In this document: in pieces, positions 49,566 to 59,133 of the stretch
Layout: each line of letters opens with the position of its first letter
Position numbering within the stretch: position 1 is the stretch's first letter
Source of the DNA: Flavobacterium sp.
Lineage (GTDB): Bacteria > Bacteroidota > Bacteroidia > Flavobacteriales > Flavobacteriaceae
NCBI RefSeq assembly: GCF_027531905.1
Contig: NZ_JAPZSU010000009.1
Coordinates: 1-64,000, forward strand
Length of the DNA stretch: 64,000 nucleotides
Direction: 5' to 3'
Notes under the pieces: model-generated
Database searches by the model: none
Told to the model about the DNA's origin: nothing
Seen by the model: only the letters and a program-made list of their open reading frames with translations
Made by a program: the position numbers and the translations under genes

Positions 49566-51427
49566 ACAGCAAATTTTTTATCTAAATCTTCCACACGCAT
49601 GGTAATGAAAGTAGGTTTATTAAAAGGAGAAATATTGGGTTCTTTGCAAGCAAAAAGTCCATTTACCACATTTTCTTGCTCTTTTTCGGTTAAATAGGTA
49701 CCTGTTTTTACTGCTAAACTTTTGGCCATTGATTTGGCAATAGTATCGCTTTGACTAAAACTGTTTTCTGGAATCCCATCGTGTAAATCGGCTAATAATT
49801 GTTCGATAACCAAAGCCACTTCACTTTCGGAAATCGTAACAGGAATACCCGAAATCACCACATGGTCTGTAGCCGAAGTATCAAAAACAAAGCCTGTAGC
49901 AGTCAATGTACTTTGCAACTCCGTAATCAACGCCATTTCATCTGTAGAAAAGAACAAATTCAAGGGAAACAACAACTGCTGACTAGCCGCTTGGTGCATG
50001 GTCATATTAGCGAGAAATTGCTCGTACAAAACTCTTTGATGAGCGCGCTGTTGGTCGACTATAACCATTCCTGACTTTATCGGCGAAACAATATATTTTT
50101 TATGTATTTGATATGTTTTTTGAACCGCTTGTTCTATTTCATTATCCGAAAACAATGAGGAAGAAATCGCATCTGTTTCAAAAGCCATACTAGAAAATTG
50201 CTCTGGTTCTGGGTCACGTTCTATCTCTGGTTCTAGCCCAACATACAAACTTTCCCAACTTGCCGTAGCTACTGGTTTCTTATAACTTGAATAGGATTTT
50301 TGAGGTGTTGGAGCCGCTTCGGCAAAAGGGTTGAAATTCCCATCCACCTCAATAGTTGGAAAAGAACCTTCTAAATCTTTGTAATGGTAAGGCGTATCCA
50401 AATTGGCGTCTCTATCAAAATCCAATACAGGAGCTACATTAAATTGCCCAAGACTGTGCTTGATTGAAGCTCTTAGAATAGCATACAAAGCGTGTTCATC
50501 GTCAAATTTAATTTCAGTTTTTGTAGGATGAATATTGATATCAATAGTATTGGGTTCAACGGTGAGGTACAAAAAGTAACTAGGTTGCAAACCATCTTTC
50601 AAAATACCATCAAAAGCCGCCATCACTGCGTGATGCAAATAGCCACTTTTTATGAATCGGTCATTGACAAAGAAAAACTGCTCTCCTCTACTCTTTTTGG
50701 CAAATTCGGGTTTACTAACAAAACCTTGAATGCTTACTATCTCCGTTTCTTCACTAACTGGAACTAACTTTTCATTGGTTTTACCAGCAAAAATTCCAAC
50801 TATTCGTTGACGCAAAGTGGCTGGAGGCAAATTGAACATTTCATTTCCGTTGTGATAAAAAGTGAAATGTATTTTGGGATGCGCCATAACCACACGTTGA
50901 AACTCATCGACCACGTGACGAAATTCAACTGTATCCGATTTTAGGAAATTACGTCGGGCAGGAATATTAAAGAAAAGATTTTTTACCGCAAAAGAAGTTC
51001 CTTTAGGCAAAACAGCTACTTCTTGGGAAACAAATTTACTTCCTTCGATAATAATGTGAGTACCCAATTCGTCTTGGTCCTGATTGGTTTTCATTTCTAC
51101 GTGGGCAATCGCAGCGATAGAAGCCAATGCTTCTCCACGAAACCCTTTGGTATTTAATGAAAATAAATCTTCGGCCAAACGAATTTTGGAAGTAGCGTGG
51201 CGTTCAAAACACAAACGCGCGTCCGTCACACTCATTCCAACGCCATTATCAATGACTTGAACTAAAGATTTTCCTGCATCTTTTATGATTAATTTAATAT
51301 CGGTTGCTTTGGCATCGACTGCATTCTCTAGCAATTCTTTGACTACAGATGCAGGTCTTTGCACTACTTCTCCAGCAGCAATTTGGTTAGCGACGTGATC
51401 TGGCAGCAATTGAATAATACTCGACAT
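49562..51427 (-). CDS. mutL: DNA mismatch repair protein MutL
   Basis: Mismatch-repair ATPase that links MutS to downstream steps; 621 residues. GHKL motifs are intact: IIQLLPDHVANQIAAGEVVQRPASV at the start, ENAVDA, DNGVGM, TKGFRGEALASIAAI, and KGTSFAVKNLFFNIPARRNF. In the C-terminal domain the usual endonuclease motif DQHA(x)2E is replaced by DQQRAHQ at 458-464, and the CPHGRP motif by SPFNKP near 605. This suggests the endonuclease site is degenerate. First gene of the mutL-rhomboid-rhomboid-endonuclease line. Confidence 0.95.
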   Translation of the reverse strand: MSSIIQLLPDHVANQIAAGEVVQRPASVVKELLENAVDAKATDIKLIIKDAGKSLVQVIDNGVGMSVTDARLCFERHATSKIRLAEDLFSLNTKGFRGEALASIAAIAHVEMKTNQDQDELGTHIIIEGSKFVSQEVAVLPKGTSFAVKNLFFNIPARRNFLKSDTVEFRHVVDEFQRVVMAHPKIHFTFYHNGNEMFNLPPATLRQRIVGIFAGKTNEKLVPVSEETEIVSIQGFVSKPEFAKKSRGEQFFFVNDRFIKSGYLHHAVMAAFDGILKDGLQPSYFLYLTVEPNTIDINIHPTKTEIKFDDEHALYAILRASIKHSLGQFNVAPVLDFDRDANLDTPYHYKDLEGSFPTIEVDGNFNPFAEAAPTPQKSYSSYKKPVATASWESLYVGLEPEIERDPEPEQFSSMAFETDAISSSLFSDNEIEQAVQKTYQIHKKYIVSPIKSGMVIVDQQRAHQRVLYEQFLANMTMHQAASQQLLFPLNLFFSTDEMALITELQSTLTATGFVFDTSATDHVVISGIPVTISESEVALVIEQLLADLHDGIPENSFSQSDTIAKSMAKSLAVKTGTYLTEKEQENVVNGLFACKEPNISPFNKPTFITMRVEDLDKKFAV

Positions 51428-51531
51428 TAAAAAAATTAGATTTAGAGATTAAGGATTTATGATTAAAAAAATCAAAAAACGAGGAGGACAAATTTAAGCA
51501 AAAACTATTGGGTTTTGCTAGGGTCGCACTC

Positions 51532-51577
51532 ATAAAAAAAACAAAAAACCTATACTTTAAAATTCGAAGTATAGGTT
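51532..51577 (-). terminator. Terminator after ribH
   Basis: Minus-strand stem ACCTATACTT / AAGTATAGGT, loop of nine bases, then a T-rich tail. Confidence 0.85.
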
Positions 51578-51600
51578 GTATAAATTAAGAAATTATAACG

Positions 51601-52173
51601 CTATTCTTCAAGCTGTAATGGCTTGTCTTCAATTTGCAAAGCACCAGCTCCTAAAAAATTTTGATGCTGAAATTGGTGCGTTAGCGTAGCTTGATGACGA
51701 ATGTATGCCATTTTAATAGCAGCGATAGCGGCTTCGGTTCCTTTATTACCGTGAATTCCTCCGCTTCTATCTATAGATTGTTGCATCGTATTATCGGTTA
51801 GCACGCAAAAGATAACTGGAATATCGGTTTGTACGTTTAGGTCTTTGATGCCTTGTGTAACGCCTTCGCAAACAAAATCGAAATGTTTGGTATCGCCTTG
51901 AATAACGCATCCAATTACGATAACCGCATCTACGTTTTGCGTTTGCAACATTTTTTTTGCGCCATAAATTAGCTCAAAACTACCCGGAACGTTCCAACGG
52001 ATAATTTGTTGAGCGGGCACTTGATTTTCTATCAAGGCTTGGTAAGCGCCATTAAAAAGCCCTTCTGTTATATTCTCATTCCATTCTGCTACTACAATTC
52101 CGAAACGGAAATCTTTGGCGTCTGGAACTTCGTTTTTATTATAATCCGATAAATTTTTATTTACGGTTGCCAT
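51601..52173 (-). CDS. ribH: 6,7-dimethyl-8-ribityllumazine synthase
   Basis: Penultimate step of riboflavin synthesis, cytoplasmic, forms pentamers or capsids; 190 residues. Active-site motifs: VVAEWNENITEGLFNGAYQ (W/N near residue 30), VPGSFELIYGAKKML, GCVIQGDTKHFDFVCEGVTQ (catalytic His), and VIFCVLTDNTMQQSIDRSGG. C-terminal extension of about 25 residues (HQATLTHQFQHQNFLGAG onwards) beyond the core, common in this phylum. No FMN riboswitch was seen upstream. Confidence 0.96.
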   Translation of the reverse strand: MATVNKNLSDYNKNEVPDAKDFRFGIVVAEWNENITEGLFNGAYQALIENQVPAQQIIRWNVPGSFELIYGAKKMLQTQNVDAVIVIGCVIQGDTKHFDFVCEGVTQGIKDLNVQTDIPVIFCVLTDNTMQQSIDRSGGIHGNKGTEAAIAAIKMAYIRHQATLTHQFQHQNFLGAGALQIEDKPLQLEE

Positions 52174-52253
52174 TGTATTTTATTATTTAAATTAAACTCT
52201 TGTCTATTTTATTGCCTTTTAAAATGTTTCCAAAAAAGCAAAAACATTACTCC

Positions 52254-52380
52254 TAGCCCCGATGGGAGGGAATATCCTTTTTTTAAACCTGTCTGGTTTT
52301 TAAAACCAGACAGGTTTAAAAAAAGATAGGAAGGACAGCGGGACGATGTTTACAAAGAAGCCCCATTTTTCTGCTCCTAA
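52254..52380 (-). repeat. Dispersed 3'-end hairpin element, copy 3 (replaced stem)
   Basis: Same flanks as the other copies (TAGCCCCGAT and AGCGGGA on the plus strand, GCTCCTAA at the end), but the central hairpin is a different, longer stem: AAACCTGTCTGGTTTT / AAAACCAGACAGGTTT. It follows the TPR gene on the minus strand after a terminator. Confidence 0.8.
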
Positions 52381-52403
52381 AAAGCAGTAGTAAATATAGG
52401 CAT

Positions 52404-52467
52404 AAAAAAAGAGGTTAGAAATGAAAGTATTCAAAAATTAATTCGAATTCCTTTGGTTTCTAACCTC
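52404..52467 (-). terminator. Terminator after the TPR gene
   Basis: Minus-strand stem GAGGTTAGAAA / TTTCTAACCTC with a 35-base loop and a T run. Confidence 0.7.
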
Positions 52468-52491
52468 AATTTTTTTGGAAAAATGAGCTTT

Positions 52492-53265
52492 TTATTGCGC
52501 TAGTCCTATCAAACCATCTACAGAAGCGGCTTCTGGAGTGGCGTCATAATTTTCTTTGATATCTGTAAAATATTTCAAAGCTTCTTCTTTTTTGCCTAAG
52601 TTTAAAGCTGTTTTACCCGCTTTCATCAAGAAACGTGGTGTAGTGAAATCGTTTTTGTTCGATTCAGCAGCTTTTACATAAAAATCAAGTGCTTCTTGTG
52701 GCTTGTTGGTTTGTGCATACGCATCACCAATTGCCCCTTTGGCCAACGCACCCAAAAGAATATCTTCTGATTTGAATTTCTCTAAATAAGAAATTGCCTC
52801 AGCATATTTTCCTGTATTTAGGTAGGCCATACCTGCATAGTAATTGGCTAAGTTTCCTGCATCTGTTCCTGAATATTCGTCAGCGATTTTGATAAATCCG
52901 AATTTACCTTCAGACCCGTTTAATGATAGTTTATATAAAGAATCACTAGCTATACCATCGGTTGCTTTTTGGAAGTTTTGTTGCGCTACGAACATTTCGT
53001 TGGCAGCCTCTTCTTGTTTTGGAGTAGCAATAAATTTTTGATAGGCTAAATATCCTACAGTTATCAAAGCAATACCTGCTACGATACCAATAATGATTTT
53101 TTGATTTTTAGCTACAAAATCTTCCGTTTTTGAAGCGGTTTCATCTAACTTAGAGAAAACCTCAGCAGTGGCGCTGTCTTTTTCATTAACTTGAACTTCT
53201 TCGATAGGTTCTTTAACTTCTTTCTCTTTTGGTGTTTTATATCCTCGTTTACTGTAAGTAGCCAT
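52492..53265 (-). CDS. TPR repeat membrane protein (YfgM-like)
   Basis: A 257-residue single-span membrane protein. The N-terminus is basic and acidic (MATYSKRGYKTPKEKEVKEP), and one membrane segment lies at about 56-78 (IIIGIVAGIALITVGYLAY). The periplasmic part has tetratricopeptide-type helices: ANYYAGMAYLNTGKYAEAISYL, AKGAIGDAYAQTNKPQEAL, RFLMKAGKTALNLGKKEEAL. It resembles YfgM, which works with the SecYEG/PpiD chaperone complex; that role is inferred. A promoter lies at 53288-53319 on the minus strand. Confidence 0.88.
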   Translation of the reverse strand: MATYSKRGYKTPKEKEVKEPIEEVQVNEKDSATAEVFSKLDETASKTEDFVAKNQKIIIGIVAGIALITVGYLAYQKFIATPKQEEAANEMFVAQQNFQKATDGIASDSLYKLSLNGSEGKFGFIKIADEYSGTDAGNLANYYAGMAYLNTGKYAEAISYLEKFKSEDILLGALAKGAIGDAYAQTNKPQEALDFYVKAAESNKNDFTTPRFLMKAGKTALNLGKKEEALKYFTDIKENYDATPEAASVDGLIGLAQ

Positions 53266-53287
53266 TTAAAATTAATTTAGTGTGCCG

Positions 53288-53319
53288 CAAAAATAAAATT
53301 TTTATTGAAACCCACACAA
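53288..53319 (-). promoter_or_regulatory. Promoter of the TPR gene
   Basis: Minus-strand TTG (53317-53319), 21 bases, TATTTTTG (53288-53295), 22 bases before the start codon. Confidence 0.65.
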
Positions 53320-53398
53320 AAAAAATGAATTTTATATTCAGTATCTTACATTTTATTGTTTCAATTATCGAAAAGCGTTTTATCTCAATAATTTTAGA

Positions 53399-53406
53399 TA
53401 AATTTG
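53399..53406 (+). promoter_or_regulatory. -7 element of recF
   Basis: TAAATTTG on the plus strand, 60 bases before the recF ATG. No -33 TTG at the usual spacing was seen. Confidence 0.5.
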
Positions 53407-53466
53407 CACCCTCAAAAACTCGCCCTCATAATGGAAATTTATGCCAAAAAACGAGACACTTAACAC

Positions 53467-54546
53467 ATGTATCTAAAAAAAATTTCTTTATTCAATTATA
53501 AAAATTTTGCCGAAGCTAATTTTGAGTTTGATCACAAGATTAATTGCTTTGTTGGCAAAAACGGAATTGGAAAAACAAATGTCCTTGACGCTATCTATCA
53601 TTTGGCTTACGGCAAAAGTTATTTCAATCCGCTGGCTATACAGAACATCAAACATGGCGAGGATTTTTTTGTAATTGATGCCTTATTTGAAAAAAATGAT
53701 CGCACAGAGCAAATCGTTTGCAGCATCAAAAAAGGACAGAAAAAAATCTTAAAAAGGAATGGCAAAGCTTACGATAAATTCTCGGAACATATTGGTTTCA
53801 TACCGTTAGTGATTATTTCGCCTGCCGATCGTGACCTTATTATTGAAGGAAGTGAAACCCGAAGAAAATTTATGGACAGTGTGATTTCGCAACTGGACGC
53901 CAACTACTTGCAACTATTGATTCAGTATCAAAAAACCATCAATCAACGCAACGCCTTGTTGAAGTATTTTGCTTTGAATCATGTTTTTGACAACGATACA
54001 TTGTCTATTTATAACGAACAACTGGATGGTTTTGCTTCGTTGCTTTTCGAAAAAAGAAAAGCGTTTATTGCTGCTTTTTTACCGATCTTCAACAAACACC
54101 ATCAAGCGATTACTGGAAATGCAGAGAAAGTGCAATTGGTTTACGAGAGTCATCTTTATGAGAACTCGCTGATGAACTTACTAAATGAAAATTTAACCAA
54201 AGACCGAGCGTTGCAATACACCAGTGTTGGCATTCACAAAGATGATTTGTCGTTTGAAATTGATTCGTTTCCTATCAAAAAATTCGGATCGCAAGGGCAA
54301 CAAAAATCATTTTTGATTGCGCTAAAACTCGCCCAATTTGATTTTTTAAAGCAACAAAGCGGGGTAAAACCCATCCTGCTTTTTGATGATATTTTTGATA
54401 AGCTAGATGAATTTCGGGTAGCTAAAATTGTTGAAATGGTAAAAGACGATTCGTTTGGACAACTCTTTATTTCGGACACGCATCCTGAGCGGACCGAAGC
54501 GATTATTCAGTCCACCTACCAAAGCTATTCAGTAATTAAATTATAA
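53467..54546 (+). CDS. recF: DNA replication/repair protein RecF
   Basis: A gap-repair mediator ATPase that loads RecA; 359 residues. ABC-type motifs: Walker [21 protein letters not shown], signature [18 protein letters not shown], Walker [17 protein letters not shown]. The middle has [20 protein letters not shown]. Family hallmarks are intact. It starts eight codons into a small upstream frame that is spurious. It is followed after ten bases by the hybrid kinase gene. Confidence 0.96.
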   Translation: MYLKKISLFNYKNFAEANFEFDHKINCFVGKNGIGKTNVLDAIYHLAYGKSYFNPLAIQNIKHGEDFFVIDALFEKNDRTEQIVCSIKKGQKKILKRNGKAYDKFSEHIGFIPLVIISPADRDLIIEGSETRRKFMDSVISQLDANYLQLLIQYQKTINQRNALLKYFALNHVFDNDTLSIYNEQLDGFASLLFEKRKAFIAAFLPIFNKHHQAITGNAEKVQLVYESHLYENSLMNLLNENLTKDRALQYTSVGIHKDDLSFEIDSFPIKKFGSQGQQKSFLIALKLAQFDFLKQQSGVKPILLFDDIFDKLDEFRVAKIVEMVKDDSFGQLFISDTHPERTEAIIQSTYQSYSVIKL

Positions 54547-54556
54547 TTAAAAACAC

Positions 54557-56680
54557 ATGAATAACATTACAATAAAAAAAATAGGCTTACTTCTTCTTTT
54601 TCTATTAACCCTATTAACCCAGTATTTCATCTACAAAATATGGAGTTCTGATAACTACTTACAAGACAACATCAACCAAAATGCCTATTCTTTATTAAAA
54701 CCAAATAAATCTTTGGTTTTTTCAAACCTAGCTACAAAAAATTATCTTGAAGCGGGTAACCATTTTAATGAATACATACAATATCACAAACCTATTTCTT
54801 TGAAAAAATACCAACTTTCATTGGATAGCATGACTGTCTATTTGGATAGCTTAAACTATTTAAATAGAACTAACAAAGATTTTTCGGTGGTGATCAACAA
54901 TAAAAAACAAATTGAATTAGAAGTGGTTTCTTTGAAAAATCAATTAGAAATACTCATCAATCAAAAATATGATAAAGATAAAAGTAATATCAACCCAGAT
55001 TTATCCATAAAAAAATTCAATTACGAAAAAATCTTAAGTTCAATCACTTATGACACCATTAAAAAAGTAACCGAAACCAAGAAAAAATCCTTTTTTGGAA
55101 GAATTGGAAATGCTCTAAAAGGAAAGTCAGATGTAGACAAACAAGAAGTGCAATCCATTATAAAAATGGTTTTTAATAACAAGGAAAAATCAGGCACTTT
55201 TGAAGAGCAACTCCGAAATACTTTTGTACTTACAGAGAAATACTATTTAAACAATTTCAATAGAATAAAAGCCACTTACAATTCATTAAAGAACAAAGAC
55301 CAAGAATTATTACTCATAAATAAAAACATTCAAAATAAAAGCCAAAAACTCATACTGGCTTATTCAAAATCGGCTCAAGAAGCTAGCCGAAATAAATTCA
55401 ATCAAGCAATTCAAGACTATAGTAACGAAAACATTAGGCATAAAAAAAGCATCTTTTATCTACTTATTTTAATGAGTGGCGCAACTGTGATTTTGATTCT
55501 TTACACCATTTATACTTATATAAATGAAAGTAAATTGGAAAAAGCAAAAGCTACTGCAGAGAAAAATCTTGATATAAAAAACCAACTCATCGGAATGTTA
55601 TCACATGAAATGAGAGCGCCTTTAAACATTATTTCGAAATACTCTGAAAAAATTAAAACGCAAAACTCAAATACCGAGTTAACAAAGGATATTAATTCAC
55701 TGTATTTTACCTCAAATTCACTACAAAATACTGTAAATCAGATTTTAGATTTCTTAAAAAACGAAAACGCTACTCTTAAATTATTCAATACTAATGTGAA
55801 TTTAAAAAAAGAAATAATCCCTTTATTAGATACACTACAAACCATTTCTGAAACTAAAAACATCACAATTATTAGTAATATCAACAAAAATGTCGATACG
55901 CTGGTTTGGGCAGATAATATAAAAATTCATCAGCTTTTTTACAACACTATCATCAATGCAATAAAGTTCACCAACAAAGGAACAATAACCGTAAATGTTG
56001 ATTTAAAAAAACAAATAAATAACTACCAACTTAATGTTTCAGTCATAGACACAGGTATTGGGATTCCAGAAGAGGACTTGAAAAAAGTGTTTAATAAATT
56101 TTACCAAAGTAAAAGTCATCAAAAACAAATGAGCTATGGCGCAGGATTAGGACTCAATCTTTGCAAGAGTATTGTCGGCTTATACAATGGAAATATTGAT
56201 ATCAAAAGTAAAATAGGCATTGGAACAGAAATTTCATTTACGCTCTTTCTTGATAAACCAAACGAAACTCAAGAAACATTTGAGACAAAATTGAAAAATC
56301 AAACCAAAAACAGCACTATTAAAGCCGTAATTGTTGATGACGACCCTGTGATTATTCAAATTGCAAAAAAATTAATGACCAATACAGGCTTTGAAATAGT
56401 AACTTTTGGGCGAGGACCTGAAGCAAAAGAATATCTAAAAAATAACATTGTAGACCTAATACTGACTGACATTCAGATTTTTGATTACTCTGGTATAGAT
56501 TTAGCAAAAGAGATTAAAGCGTTAACAAATGAAAACAAAAACAAACCAATAATTGCTTTATCAGGAGACACCTATCTTGACACTGTAGAGATTAAAAGTT
56601 TTGGCTTTGATGAAATTCTAATAAAACCCATAAATAAAGAGGAACTTTATCAAAAACTATATAACCAACTCCAAAAATAA
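54557..56680 (+). CDS. Hybrid sensor histidine kinase with receiver domain
   Basis: A 707-residue membrane hybrid kinase. Membrane segments at 9-28 and 299-320 enclose a periplasmic coil-rich sensor of about 270 residues. HisKA has phosphoacceptor H350 (MLSHEMRAPLNIIS). ATPase motifs: N box IINAIKFTNKG, G1 DTGIGIPEEDL, F box VFNKFYQ, G2 GAGLGLNLCKSI. The receiver (588-705) has DDD at 594-596, phosphoacceptor D638 (LTDIQIFDYSG) and K689. No output DNA-binding domain, so a separate partner must receive the signal. It is not next to an obvious cognate regulator. Confidence 0.94.
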   Translation: MNNITIKKIGLLLLFLLTLLTQYFIYKIWSSDNYLQDNINQNAYSLLKPNKSLVFSNLATKNYLEAGNHFNEYIQYHKPISLKKYQLSLDSMTVYLDSLNYLNRTNKDFSVVINNKKQIELEVVSLKNQLEILINQKYDKDKSNINPDLSIKKFNYEKILSSITYDTIKKVTETKKKSFFGRIGNALKGKSDVDKQEVQSIIKMVFNNKEKSGTFEEQLRNTFVLTEKYYLNNFNRIKATYNSLKNKDQELLLINKNIQNKSQKLILAYSKSAQEASRNKFNQAIQDYSNENIRHKKSIFYLLILMSGATVILILYTIYTYINESKLEKAKATAEKNLDIKNQLIGMLSHEMRAPLNIISKYSEKIKTQNSNTELTKDINSLYFTSNSLQNTVNQILDFLKNENATLKLFNTNVNLKKEIIPLLDTLQTISETKNITIISNINKNVDTLVWADNIKIHQLFYNTIINAIKFTNKGTITVNVDLKKQINNYQLNVSVIDTGIGIPEEDLKKVFNKFYQSKSHQKQMSYGAGLGLNLCKSIVGLYNGNIDIKSKIGIGTEISFTLFLDKPNETQETFETKLKNQTKNSTIKAVIVDDDPVIIQIAKKLMTNTGFEIVTFGRGPEAKEYLKNNIVDLILTDIQIFDYSGIDLAKEIKALTNENKNKPIIALSGDTYLDTVEIKSFGFDEILIKPINKEELYQKLYNQLQK

Positions 56681-56714
56681 ACCGTAATTTTATTTACCTT
56701 AAAAATTAAAAAAA

Positions 56715-57413
56715 ATGAAGCCCTTTTTTATAACTTTTATATACCTAAGCATAATTCTTAGTTCGTGCCAAGCACAAACCTCAAAGAATATTCAAGTATT
56801 AGAAGCCCCAGCTTTCGCTGAAAAAATAAAAAATACCGCCAACGCACAAATCCTTGACGTAAGAACGCCTCAAGAATTTTCGGGAGAACATTTAGACAAG
56901 GCCAAAAACATCAATTGGCTCAATGCTGATTTCGAAAAAAATACCGCTACACTTGATAAATCAAAACCCGTATTTGTATACTGCAAAGCAGGAAGTCGTA
57001 GCCAAAAAGCAGCCGAAAAGCTAGTAGAAATAGGATTCGCAACCATTTATGACCTTCAAGGTGGCATTCTAAAATGGGAAGCCGCTGGACTTTCAAAACC
57101 AAGTGACAAACTTGTTGGAATCAATCGTCAACAATTTGAGGCACTTTTAAAGTCGGACAAAAAAGTACTAATCAATTTCTTCGCTTCTTGGTGTGCGCCT
57201 TGTAAACAAATGGAACCGTACATCTCAAAAATGCAAAAAGAAAATAGCGACAAAGTGGTTATTATTCGTTTGAATGCCGATGAAAACAAAACCATTATGA
57301 AAGAACTAAAAGTAGAAGAACTTCCAACCCTACTTTTGTACGAAAACAACAACCTGAAATGGAAAAGTAGCGGTTTTGTAAGCGAAGAAGATTTGAAAAA
57401 ACAAATACTATAA
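56715..57413 (+). CDS. Rhodanese-thioredoxin fusion lipoprotein
   Basis: A 232-residue protein with a lipoprotein signal (lipobox LSSC, Cys18). The rhodanese domain (30-130) has ILDVRTPQEFSGEHL and active loop CKAGSRS (Cys nucleophile). The thioredoxin domain (135-230) has the redox motif SWCAPCKQM. It should sit on the periplasmic side and couple persulfide transfer to disulfide exchange. It opens a run with DUF2461 four bases downstream. Confidence 0.92.
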   Translation: MKPFFITFIYLSIILSSCQAQTSKNIQVLEAPAFAEKIKNTANAQILDVRTPQEFSGEHLDKAKNINWLNADFEKNTATLDKSKPVFVYCKAGSRSQKAAEKLVEIGFATIYDLQGGILKWEAAGLSKPSDKLVGINRQQFEALLKSDKKVLINFFASWCAPCKQMEPYISKMQKENSDKVVIIRLNADENKTIMKELKVEELPTLLLYENNNLKWKSSGFVSEEDLKKQIL

Positions 57414-57416
57414 ATT

Positions 57417-58088
57417 ATGGTTTCTGAAAGCACGATACAATTCTTGAAAGATTTAAAAACCAACAACAACAGAGAGTGGTTTTTATACAATAAAAAACGA
57501 TACGAAGCTGTAAAAAAAGAATACTACCAACTAACCGCTGATATATTGGATAGTATGAAGTCTTTAGATCCAGCCTTAGCATTTTTGGAAGTAAAAAACT
57601 GTGTATTCAGAATCAATCGCGATATTCGTTTTTCTAAAGATAAATCACCTTACAAAACCCATTTGGGCATTTGGCTTTCAACCGGTGCAAAAAATGCTGA
57701 AGCGGCTGGATATTATTTACAAATCGATGCTGAAAACCCTTTTGTTGGCGGCGGAATGTATTGTCCTCAACCCGAACAAATTCAGAAAATACGAAAAGAA
57801 ATCAACTTTTTTTATAACGATTTAGTAGCCATAACAAGCGACAAAGATTTTGTTTCCAACTACAAAGCACTAAATCGTGACGAAAATTCAACGCTAAAAA
57901 ATCCGCCAAGAGGCTACGAAAAAGACAACCCAGCGATTGAGTTTTTAAAATTAAAAAGCTACACCGCTACCGAAAATTTCAATCCTGAACTTTTGACGCA
58001 CAAAGATTTTATTCCGTTAATGGTCCAAAAAATGATTGCTTTGCGACCATTGAACGAATTCCTCAACAGAGCTTTAGAAATAGAATAA
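57417..58088 (+). CDS. DUF2461 family protein
   Basis: A 223-residue cytoplasmic protein of DUF2461. It begins VSESTIQFLKDLKTNNNREW, followed by the conserved motif FRINRDIRFSKDKSPYKTHLG, GYYLQIDAENPFVGGGMYCP and KDNPAIEFLKLKSYTATENF. Family function is unknown. It lies four bases after the rhodanese-thioredoxin gene and 32 before murB. Confidence 0.92.
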   Translation: MVSESTIQFLKDLKTNNNREWFLYNKKRYEAVKKEYYQLTADILDSMKSLDPALAFLEVKNCVFRINRDIRFSKDKSPYKTHLGIWLSTGAKNAEAAGYYLQIDAENPFVGGGMYCPQPEQIQKIRKEINFFYNDLVAITSDKDFVSNYKALNRDENSTLKNPPRGYEKDNPAIEFLKLKSYTATENFNPELLTHKDFIPLMVQKMIALRPLNEFLNRALEIE

Positions 58089-58119
58089 CCTGTTTGTAAC
58101 AGACAAAATACTACTCCCT

Positions 58120-59133
58120 ATGGAAATCCTCGAAAATTTTTCATTAAAAAAATACAACACTTTTGGCATTGAAGCCAAAGCCAAACAATTCGTTGCCGTT
58201 CACTCTACAGAAGAACTACAACAAGTGTTAGCACAGCATCCCAACGAAAAAAAATTCATTTTAGGCGGTGGCAGCAATATGTTGTTGACCCAAGACATTG
58301 ACGCCTTGGTCATCCACATCGATTTGAAAGGAAAAAAAATAATCGATGCCAATGACGATTTCGTTTGGGTCGAAGCCCAAGCTGGCGAAAACTGGCACGA
58401 GTTCGTACTTTGGACCATCGACCAAGATTTTGGCGGACTAGAGAATATGTCGCTTATTCCGGGTAATGTGGGTACCACTCCCGTTCAAAACATTGGCGCT
58501 TACGGCACCGAAATCAAGGACACTTTTGTTTCGTGCCACGCTATGCACATAGCCACTCAAGAAATCAAAAATTTCACCAATACCGATTGCCATTTTGGAT
58601 ACCGCGAAAGCATTTTCAAAAACGAAGTTAAAGGTCAGTTTGTCATCACTAGTGTGATTTTTAAATTAACCAAAACAAATCACCACATCAACACTTCTTA
58701 TGGCGACATTACTGGAGAATTAGCCAAAAAAGGCATTACGCAACCCACGCTAAAAGACGTGAGCAACGCCGTAATCGCCATCCGACAAAGCAAATTACCC
58801 GACCCAAAAGAATTAGGCAACAGCGGTAGTTTCTTCAAAAACCCAATCCTCCCAAAATCCGATTTCGAAAGCATTCATAAAAAATTCCCCGAAATGCGCT
58901 TTTTCGAGGTCTCACCAACCGAGGTCAAAGTACCTGCGGGTTGGCTAATCGAGCAGGCGGGTTTCAAAGGCAAACGCTTTGGCGACGCGGGAATCCACAA
59001 AAATCAGGCACTGGTGCTTGTCAATTATGGCAACGCAACGGGTCAAGAAATCGTGGCGGTCTCCAAAAACATCCAAGAAACCATTTTCAACACCTTTGGC
59101 ATCCACATCGAAGCCGAGGTGAATATCATTTAG
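58120..59133 (+). CDS. murB: UDP-N-acetylmuramate dehydrogenase MurB
   Basis: Second step of peptidoglycan synthesis (reduction of enolpyruvyl-UDP-GlcNAc), FAD enzyme, 337 residues, type I like E. coli MurB. It begins LENFSLKKYNTFGIEAKAKQ; FAD motif ILGGGSNMLLTQDIDALVI; GGLENMSLIPGNVGTTPVQN with the catalytic region; NSGSFFKNPILPK (Ser proton donor); WLIEQAGFKGKRFGDAGIHK at the C-terminus. The last 400 bases are noticeably GC-richer than neighbouring genes. Its stop codon lies inside repeat copy 4. Confidence 0.96.
   Translation: MEILENFSLKKYNTFGIEAKAKQFVAVHSTEELQQVLAQHPNEKKFILGGGSNMLLTQDIDALVIHIDLKGKKIIDANDDFVWVEAQAGENWHEFVLWTIDQDFGGLENMSLIPGNVGTTPVQNIGAYGTEIKDTFVSCHAMHIATQEIKNFTNTDCHFGYRESIFKNEVKGQFVITSVIFKLTKTNHHINTSYGDITGELAKKGITQPTLKDVSNAVIAIRQSKLPDPKELGNSGSFFKNPILPKSDFESIHKKFPEMRFFEVSPTEVKVPAGWLIEQAGFKGKRFGDAGIHKNQALVLVNYGNATGQEIVAVSKNIQETIFNTFGIHIEAEVNII

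Noticed and set aside
51428..52260. FMN riboswitch upstream of ribH
   Set aside because: The upstream stretch is short, AT-rich and lacks the conserved RFN helices; what structure there is belongs to the dispersed element and terminators.
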